40,512 nt of DNA from an uncultured SAR116 cluster alpha proteobacterium (GTDB lineage: Bacteria > Pseudomonadota > Alphaproteobacteria > Puniceispirillales > Puniceispirillaceae). Under the pieces are notes generated by a model that was not told the DNA's origin, made no database searches, and worked only from the letters and a program-made list of their open reading frames with translations. The translations under genes were made by a program, and so were the position numbers. Location of the stretch: contig CACNSW010000015.1 in the NCBI GenBank assembly GCA_902623185.1, positions 1-40,512 on the forward strand, read 5' to 3'. Each line of letters opens with the position of its first letter. Within the stretch, counting starts at the first letter, position 1. Positions 35,101 to 40,512 of the stretch are shown piece by piece.

Positions 35101-35471
35101 GTCGAAAACAATCGGTCCAATCTTATCTAACAGGGAATGGTGCGAGGCCATCAAAGAAGCGCCACTTTTGCAAAAAGAAGTGGATGGTTCAGCGCATTAT
35201 AGCTGTCTTGAAGTTGCGATACAGTGCTTTTGATTTAAAGATTATCAATTTTTAAAAAGGGACACCTTTGCCATCTAAAGATGAACCGACGACTATCTGG
35301 ATGAGAGACAAACGTTCATGAATTACATCACGAAACCAATAAAGAAATCACTTTATGTTGTATTGCGCGAGAAATTTAAATTGCGAACCGAGTGTTTTAC
35401 CAAAGCGTTACTTTGTATACATCCTGAAAGAGGCCATTGCGTTGCGGGTCATAATTCGGCACAAAAGTCTT
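35101..35471. other. Divergent intergenic region between trmL and the thiamine pyrophosphokinase gene
   Basis: The 371 bases between the chosen starts hold no convincing gene. A frame runs into the right-hand gene from 35355, but its first 39 residues do not look like the family. A small hairpin (AAAGG-GACA-CCTTT, about 35256-35269) is weak. I looked for a TPP riboswitch because of the neighbouring thiamine gene and did not see its conserved CTGAGA and GGG-type elements. Confidence 0.5.
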
Positions 35472-36164
35472 ATGTCAAAAAATCCTGAAGATTCGTTCCG
35501 CTTTTCAACTGCCGTAATTCTAGTTGGCGCCTCGCCGGTGGCACTCGAACCTATTTTAGCGAAGCTTCCTGATGGTTTACCCCTCATTGCGGCTGACGGT
35601 GGAGCCTCTAAGTTGCTGGACCTGGGTAGAGTGCCTAACATGATAATTGGTGATATGGATTCGCTTATTTCCCCAGATACGCTGCCATCTTCAGTGAAGA
35701 TCATTCATCTTAGCGGACAGGATGATACCGATTTTGAGAAATGCCTTGCCCGTATTGAGGCACCGTTAATCATTGGTCTTGGCTTTCTCGAGGCGCGTTT
35801 TGACCACTCCCTGGCAGCCATACATGCATTAATGTGTTTGCGCCATGACCATCCGGTGTTGTTGGTGGGCGATACAGACGCACTTTTGCGCCTCACTGGA
35901 GATGTTGAGATGACGATGCCGGTTGGCAGCCGAATTTCAATCTGGCCACTTGGCCGTCAATCTTTTGAGGCTTCGGCAGGCCTTCGATGGCCCTTGACGG
36001 GACTGGAAATGGCTCCTGGCGAGATGATCGGCATATCCAATGAGGTTATTGCAACGCCAGTAAGCATAGTCGCCACTAGTGGTGGTGATGGCTATGCAGT
36101 AATTGCGCCAATAAAGATGATGGCTGAACTAATAACCGCCGTTATTGGCGAAAGCCTCGTCTAA
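35472..36164 (+). CDS. thiN: Thiamine pyrophosphokinase
   Basis: The enzyme transfers pyrophosphate from ATP to thiamine, making thiamine diphosphate in one step, and serves salvage of imported thiamine. From the ATG at 35472 the 230 residues show ADGGASKLLD (42-46 core), the metal-binding GDMDS (60-64), the QDDTDFEKCL block (83-92) and GLGFLEARFDHSLAAIHAL, all in family order. The in-frame extension to 35355 lacks family resemblance. It ends in a four-base convergent overlap with the purine-type permease gene. No thiamine transporter or riboswitch is seen alongside. Confidence 0.88.
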   Translation: MSKNPEDSFRFSTAVILVGASPVALEPILAKLPDGLPLIAADGGASKLLDLGRVPNMIIGDMDSLISPDTLPSSVKIIHLSGQDDTDFEKCLARIEAPLIIGLGFLEARFDHSLAAIHALMCLRHDHPVLLVGDTDALLRLTGDVEMTMPVGSRISIWPLGRQSFEASAGLRWPLTGLEMAPGEMIGISNEVIATPVSIVATSGGDGYAVIAPIKMMAELITAVIGESLV

Positions 36165-37450
36165 ACAAAAGATGTTGCTAGCCATAGACACCCAAAGCCT
36201 GTGATAACATAGGTGCCAGCATTGATGCTTTTTGTCCTCCCGGCGAGCACGTGGATGAGTACATAGGCGAGAAAGCCAATCGCAATGCCAGCAGCAATCG
36301 AAAATGTTAGAGGCATTAAAACTGCCATTAACATAACTGGTATCGCAATAGCTATATCTCCCCAATCCAGATCTCGAAGTGGTGTCAAAAAGTTAGCAGC
36401 AACAAAAACCAACGCAGGCGCGGTTGCAAAAGTTGGAATCGATGCAAACAGGGGTTCCAGAAACAAACAGCATAGGAATAGTGCAGCAACGGTGAGCGCC
36501 GTCAAGCCGGTGCGTCCGCCCTCACGAATGCCAGTGGCGCTTTCCAGATAGCTAGTCAAACTAGAGGTGCCCAGCAGACTACCTACAACACTCGCACTCG
36601 TATCTGCTAAAATCGCCCGGTCAAGATTCTCGATACTACCATCCGACCTGCGCTTGCCAGCGATTGTGGCGATACCTGTTAGCGTTCCGGTTGTGTCAAA
36701 GAAATCAAGAAAGAACAGCACAAACACTATTGAAAGAAAGCTAAAGCTAGCAAGTTGTGAAAAATCTAGCTCAAAGGCAGCACTTGCTAGAGGGAGTGAA
36801 CCAAAAACACCGCCAAACTCGGCAATTCCGGTGATCCAACCGATTAGGCTGAGAGCCAAAATTGTCAATAAAACCCCCCCTCTAATGCCGCGCGCTGCCA
36901 ATCCAGCCATTACCAGCAATCCAGCAAGAGACAGCAGCAGTTCAGGGGAATTCATGACACCGAGGCGCAGCAATGTGTCTGGATCATCAACAACTAAACC
37001 CATGCCCTGCAGACCAATCATTGACAGAAACAGGCCAATGCCAGCTGTAATGCCAGCCTGAAGTTCTTTTGGGATGGCACCAATCAACCAGCTGCGTAAA
37101 CGACTGAGGGAAAAAAGCAAAAACAGCAACGAGCTCAAAAACACTGCCGCTAGTGCTTGTTGCCAGCTAAAATTCTGGCCAACCACAAGCCCATACGCAA
37201 AATAGGCGTTCAAACCCATTCCTGGGGCAACGGCGACCGGCCAGTTGGCCCACATGCCCATAATCAAGGTGCCGAGCACTGTTGCTAGGATTGTTGCAAC
37301 AAAAGCAGCCGCATAAGGAATTCCAGCATCTGCAAGAAACATTGGATTAACGGCAACAATGAATGACATCGTAAGAAATGTGCTTAGTCCAGCTGTGAGT
37401 TCCTTGCGATATGTGCTACCGTTACGGGTAATGCCAAAAAATTGGTCCAT
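36161..37450 (-). CDS. NCS2/AzgA-type purine permease
   Basis: The 429-residue membrane protein has about 12-14 hydrophobic segments and the hallmarks of AzgA/PbuG-type adenine-guanine-hypoxanthine permeases: FFGITRNGSTYRKELTAG at the N-terminus, APGMGLNAYFAY, KELQAGITAGIGLFL, FFDTTGTLTGIA and TSSLTSYLESATGIREGGRT. It imports purine bases with protons across the inner membrane. The start fits the family exactly. It is transcribed toward the thiamine pyrophosphokinase gene. The 288 bases between it and bioY contain its promoter; I could not recognise a purine or xanthine riboswitch there. Confidence 0.9.
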   Translation of the reverse strand: MDQFFGITRNGSTYRKELTAGLSTFLTMSFIVAVNPMFLADAGIPYAAAFVATILATVLGTLIMGMWANWPVAVAPGMGLNAYFAYGLVVGQNFSWQQALAAVFLSSLLFLLFSLSRLRSWLIGAIPKELQAGITAGIGLFLSMIGLQGMGLVVDDPDTLLRLGVMNSPELLLSLAGLLVMAGLAARGIRGGVLLTILALSLIGWITGIAEFGGVFGSLPLASAAFELDFSQLASFSFLSIVFVLFFLDFFDTTGTLTGIATIAGKRRSDGSIENLDRAILADTSASVVGSLLGTSSLTSYLESATGIREGGRTGLTALTVAALFLCCLFLEPLFASIPTFATAPALVFVAANFLTPLRDLDWGDIAIAIPVMLMAVLMPLTFSIAAGIAIGFLAYVLIHVLAGRTKSINAGTYVITGFGCLWLATSFV

Positions 37451-37738
37451 GATGTGACTTCCAATCTAAATAACTACCAAATAGGGATATAGCTTTTTAC
37501 AAGTGTTCCGCGTGATAACCTGGACCTGCGCGAGAGCCGTTCAAATTATTGGGAGCAGCAGCGTTCGGGAGTCACTAATTTCGGTTGAGTAGCTTGTAAA
37601 CGGTTTTTTGGTCAGTTATCTAGCAAAATGCAAGGGAAATTGTTATTTTCTTGTCTCTTTTGTGGATTTCCGTAAATTGACAGAAAGATGCCGGGGCAGC
37701 CCCACTTTGAAATAATGATAAGAACAGGAGTCCTTGAC

Positions 37739-38362
37739 ATGAAAACCCATGAACAATTGGTAGAAACCAGAGAGCCTGTAGAGACGCTTGCTTCATTTGC
37801 TATTTCACAGCAATTTGCAGATGACCCTTTCATGGCAATTCTATCTAGGTTGTTTTTGGTTGTTGCAGGCTCCGCGTTAATCGGTGTTGCGGCGCAGTTT
37901 GAGGTTCCATGGTATCCCGTTCCCGTCACCGGCCAGACACTCATGGTGCTGCTCATTGGAATGGCATATGGTCCGGTTCTTGGGGCAACAACAATTATTG
38001 CTTATCTACTTGAAGGAGGAATAGGACTACCAGTTTTTGCTGGTGGGGCAGCAGGCTGGCCAGTTCTCGCGGGTTTTACCGGCGGTTACCTGATCGGCTT
38101 TGTCCCAGCCGCATTTCTCGTGGGCTTACTGGCATTGCGGGGAATGGGTCATACGATTTTGGGTACTGTCATGGCTATGATACTTGGTAATCTAGTCATC
38201 TACGGCTTTGGTGTTGCTTGGCTTCAAGGATTTATTGGGTTCGAAAAAGCAGTTGTTGGTGGTTTGTTGCCTTTCATCTATGGCGATTTGCTGAAGATTG
38301 TGATTGCCGCTGTGGCCATGCCGACGGCGTGGCGAGCAGTGCAAAAGTTTCAGGGTAAATAG
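37739..38362 (+). CDS. bioY: Biotin transporter substrate-binding subunit BioY
   Basis: BioY is the membrane S component of the biotin ECF transporter and can work alone or with BioMN. The 207 residues include about six hydrophobic segments and the family signatures VPWYPVPVTGQTLMVLLIG, GGIGLPVFAGGAAG and GFTGGYLIGF. The ATG at 37739 is chosen because AGGAG lies 8 bases before it; the reading from 37688 has no ribosome-binding site. No bioMN genes are visible, so it may act as a solitary BioY or share an energising module encoded elsewhere. An acidic 30-residue N-terminal tail precedes the first membrane segment. Confidence 0.93.
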   Translation: MKTHEQLVETREPVETLASFAISQQFADDPFMAILSRLFLVVAGSALIGVAAQFEVPWYPVPVTGQTLMVLLIGMAYGPVLGATTIIAYLLEGGIGLPVFAGGAAGWPVLAGFTGGYLIGFVPAAFLVGLLALRGMGHTILGTVMAMILGNLVIYGFGVAWLQGFIGFEKAVVGGLLPFIYGDLLKIVIAAVAMPTAWRAVQKFQGK

Positions 38363-38458
38363 TATTTTGATTGCTATCGCTGACTTCTGCTGAAGCGCCA
38401 TGCCAAATATTTGGGTCACTGAATATATCGGTAAATAAGTAGCGAATCATATAGTTAC

Positions 38459-38749
38459 TTATCGGTTGACCATTGCTATGCTGTTGTCATTGCTTGCGAT
38501 GGGAAATAAATCATTCCCAAAAGGTTCAAACTCAGCTTCGGCTTCTTCAGCGTCCAAAACCTCTGCCTCACTGCTGGCTTCAATGATTTCAAGTAACTTG
38601 TCTTCAGGAGAAACATTCTTGGAGTGCAAAATTGTAACCGCGATGACAGCGGCAATGCTCGAAGTTATAAGGTTCTCTGATTGGGTTTCTGGGCGTTGGA
38701 ATGGAATAATGCTGCATTTTGGACGTGTTTCACGATCTTTCAAACGCAT
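38459..38749 (-). CDS. Small acidic protein of unknown function
   Basis: A 96-residue frame starts at ATG 38749 with AGGAG 6 bases before it, a strong reason to accept it. It has a basic N-terminus (MRLKDRETRPKCS), one weakly hydrophobic segment (LITSSIAAVIAVTIL, about 27-41) that could be a membrane helix, and a strongly acidic stretch (EASSEAEVLDAEEAEAEFE). No family was recognised. It is flanked by non-coding DNA on both sides and is read leftward toward bioY. The opposite-strand frames over it are shadows. Confidence 0.6.
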   Translation of the reverse strand: MRLKDRETRPKCSIIPFQRPETQSENLITSSIAAVIAVTILHSKNVSPEDKLLEIIEASSEAEVLDAEEAEAEFEPFGNDLFPIASNDNSIAMVNR

Positions 38750-38934
38750 TGTGTACTCCTTCGGAAAGTTGGAACCGAGTTTTGGATGAAAGGTATGGTA
38801 GCGACCGTAAACCGGTCACTGCTCTCGGCAAGTTATCAACACTTAGATGTAACAACCACTGTCCCATACGAAATATAGTTTGTACTGAATGAAGCTTGCT
38901 GAAAAGTAAAAAACGCGGTAGCCGATAAATAATA

Positions 38935-38959
38935 AAAAAGAGGCTGAACGCCTCTTTTT
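38935..38959 (-). terminator. Rho-independent terminator of the exported repeat protein gene
   Basis: A perfect 10-bp stem (AAAAAGAGGC/GCCTCTTTTT) encloses a five-base loop and has A-tracts on the left and T-tracts on the right. It lies 35 bases past the stop of the leftward repeat-protein gene. The symmetry means it could also stop transcription coming from the left. Confidence 0.85.
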
Positions 38960-38994
38960 GTTTTTTGTGATGTCGTTTGGCGATCTACCTTTGA

Positions 38995-40194
38995 TTAGCT
39001 TCCAACACGCCGAACGAAAATTGTTCCAGCAGGTTTGTTATTGACATTTCTTACAGTGTTGGTTGCCTGACTGAAAATAACAGTTTCAACTCCAAAAACA
39101 TCTACCACAGCCACCCTCGCGCGAACCTTTTTATTCACCAATGCCTGGGGGAGCGCCAATTGAGGGACACCAACAGTATCTATCGCCTTCCAATTTCTAC
39201 CGTCAACTGAGGACTCCCAGCCTACCGACATGCTCGCTATCCCATCCTCATCTGATAATCTGTCTGTGCTCGCATAGATAGTTTGCCCCTCGGCTGCTTC
39301 CCCAGTTAAAATTATTTCACCTTGCACGGGATCGTCGACGTTAATCACGGTCTCGGAGGGACTAGTTACTAGAATTTCTTTAGTGCCATGGCTATCAACA
39401 TATGAGACCACTGCTCGATATGAATAGCCTACGTGTCTCTGTTCGAGCTGCATCAGTTCCCCAGTAACGCCAGGAAAAGCTTGCCAGTCTGTTTTTGTCG
39501 ATGAACGCTGCCAAATAATTGATAGGCTTCCCAATCCATCTTCGTCTGCTATCATACTTGTGTCAACTACAAGCGCGTCACCTTCTTGGGCCGGCCCGAT
39601 TAATTGAGCGGCTCCTGTTGGCTTGTCATTGACATTCTGAACAGGGCTTGATGTTGGGCTTAAAATAGTTTCCAGATTTCCTTGTCCATCCACATAAGAG
39701 AGCTCAACCCTCAACCTTTTCCCAACATGAGCTTCTCTTGGGGTAAACGATTGGCGCGTTTCCCCTGTCAAATTATACCATTCTTTCCCTGTTTCCGAAA
39801 TTTGCCACTGCACCTGAATTTTGCCCACGCCGTCGCCGTCCATCACAGCAGACGCGTCAATAATTAGCGGATCATCTTCAATCGCGACGAATGCACCTGT
39901 GTCAATATCCCCCTGCTCAACGCCGCCACCTGCGACCTCCTGCTTGAACGTATTTGAACCGTCCAATTCACTTTCAGCCACAGTGGTCATCCCACTTGAC
40001 TCCATCGAATTAGCCGAAGACCCAGTGTTTTTGGCGGTTGCATCAGAGCTGGTTGCACTAGTTGTGGATGATACAGCATCGGTCGTTTCCGAAGCGTCTC
40101 CATTGGCCTTCGTTTCTGGAAGGCCTCCAGCAAAGCTCTGTGCAGAGGCCACTACCACAGAGCCTGCAATCATAAACTTAATTAGCCGGCGCAT
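38995..40194 (-). CDS. Exported Ig-like repeat protein, possibly truncated
   Basis: The 399-residue protein begins with a signal peptide (MRRLIKFMIAGSVVVASAQS, cleavage probably after FA at about 22), then a low-complexity Ser/Thr/Ala linker, then three repeats of roughly 90-95 residues. Each repeat has an acidic DxDGxG-like segment (VMDGDGVG, IADEDGLG, LSDEDGIA), a W-containing strand and a VSYVD-type strand, joined by linkers such as NVNDKPTG and NVDDPVQG. Such repeats occur in large bacterial adhesins and RTX-type surface proteins. The protein ends 17 residues into what would be a fourth repeat (NVNNKPAGTIFVRRVGS). A GGGGAG ribosome-binding site precedes the ATG by 8 bases, and a clear terminator follows. 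The role is presumably extracellular or periplasmic binding; unproven. Confidence 0.75.
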   Translation of the reverse strand: MRRLIKFMIAGSVVVASAQSFAGGLPETKANGDASETTDAVSSTTSATSSDATAKNTGSSANSMESSGMTTVAESELDGSNTFKQEVAGGGVEQGDIDTGAFVAIEDDPLIIDASAVMDGDGVGKIQVQWQISETGKEWYNLTGETRQSFTPREAHVGKRLRVELSYVDGQGNLETILSPTSSPVQNVNDKPTGAAQLIGPAQEGDALVVDTSMIADEDGLGSLSIIWQRSSTKTDWQAFPGVTGELMQLEQRHVGYSYRAVVSYVDSHGTKEILVTSPSETVINVDDPVQGEIILTGEAAEGQTIYASTDRLSDEDGIASMSVGWESSVDGRNWKAIDTVGVPQLALPQALVNKKVRARVAVVDVFGVETVIFSQATNTVRNVNNKPAGTIFVRRVGS

Positions 40195-40512
40195 GAAAAA
40201 TGCTCCCCAGTTAACTGCTTTGTTTCAACAGTAATGTTTTATTCGCGCGCGCACAACGACACACATCACCAATAAATCAATAGAAAGTCGCCTAAAATTA
40301 GGCGGTTGTCTAGGTTTTATGTGCACAAAATGTGCGTTTTGGTGATTTGGTGTCGCTAAAAGGCCCATTTATGCGGCAAAAAACCCCAGTATTTGTGTGG
40401 TATCACACCATTAGAGGTGCTGCTCACTAACCACTTTCTGCGCAACTCGAAAGCACTCCATTGCTTGTGGTACCCCGCAATAGATTGCTATGATATGCAA
40501 AATGGCCCGTAG
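40195..40512. other. Non-coding region upstream of the repeat protein gene
   Basis: No credible gene is seen in these 318 bases. They hold a 7-bp inverted repeat with a two-base centre at 40289-40304 (CGCCTAA-AA-TTAGGCG), about 95 bases before the repeat-protein start, which may be an operator or a small hairpin. A TGTGCACA palindrome lies near 40321-40328. The repeat-protein promoter should be here. Confidence 0.5.

Noticed and set aside
35155-35471. TPP riboswitch before the thiamine pyrophosphokinase gene
   Set aside because: The conserved core elements of the TPP aptamer were not found on the plus strand.
36567-37061. 164-residue plus-strand frame
   Set aside because: Antisense shadow of the purine permease gene, with composition reflecting the hydrophobic codons on the other strand.
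37451-37738. Purine or xanthine riboswitch upstream of the permease
   Set aside because: No recognisable aptamer core was seen by eye; a covariance-model search would be needed to settle it.

Overview
The window looks like chromosomal DNA of an aerobic, probably marine alphaproteobacterium (SAR116/Puniceispirillales- or Rhodospirillales-like). This is inferred from gene content: a tandem pair of FAD-GcvT methylamine dehydrogenases beside a non-pyrrolysine MttB homologue, a FadJ-type fusion, BioY, and short tightly packed operons. No rRNA, tRNA, IS element, CRISPR array or replication origin was recognised. All calls were made by reading the sequence; no database search was run.

Region 1 (1-14.4 kb) is visibly more AT-rich than the centre of the window and is an aromatic-catabolism island built on the aerobic benzoyl-CoA (Box) pathway. 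A leftward operon carries paaG and the start of another gene cut by the window edge. The rightward genes are benzoate-CoA ligase, an alpha/beta hydrolase, boxC, boxB, a small flavodoxin, boxR, an unusual Rieske oxygenase module, a glutamine-synthetase-like ligase, an unrecognised 227-residue protein and a hydratase/3-hydroxyacyl-CoA dehydrogenase fusion. Neither boxA (reductase) nor boxD (aldehyde dehydrogenase) is present; the flavodoxin sits where a redox partner would be expected. The most unusual element is the Rieske module. One gene (8412-8819) encodes a free-standing Rieske [2Fe-2S] domain. The next (8847-10070) encodes an oxygenase that keeps the mononuclear iron site but has lost the Rieske fingers. 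Its stop codon overlaps the start of the glutamine-synthetase-like gene.

Region 2 (14.4-18.1 kb) has a small membrane protein, a DMT-family exporter and an arylmalonate-decarboxylase/Asp-Glu-racemase superfamily protein lacking both expected cysteines. It is followed by about 1.7 kb without an intact gene, which holds three decayed genes: a TraR/DksA-type zinc-finger gene, a spermidine-synthase-like gene with three in-frame stops, and a DUF983-like gene.

Region 3 (18.2-29 kb, more GC-rich) is a rightward cluster likely to demethylate a methylated amine: an XRE-cupin regulator, two FAD-GcvT dehydrogenases, an MttB-like methyltransferase, a sulfatase-superfamily hydrolase and a long acyl-CoA dehydrogenase. 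It converges on a leftward operon (29-35.1 kb): a FadJ-type multifunctional beta-oxidation protein, an alpha/beta hydrolase, metY, a metallo-beta-lactamase-fold hydrolase and trmL.

Region 4 (35.1-40.5 kb) has housekeeping and transport genes (thiamine pyrophosphokinase, a purine-type permease, bioY), a small acidic protein, and an exported protein made of Ig-like repeats that ends abruptly at the start of a fourth repeat.
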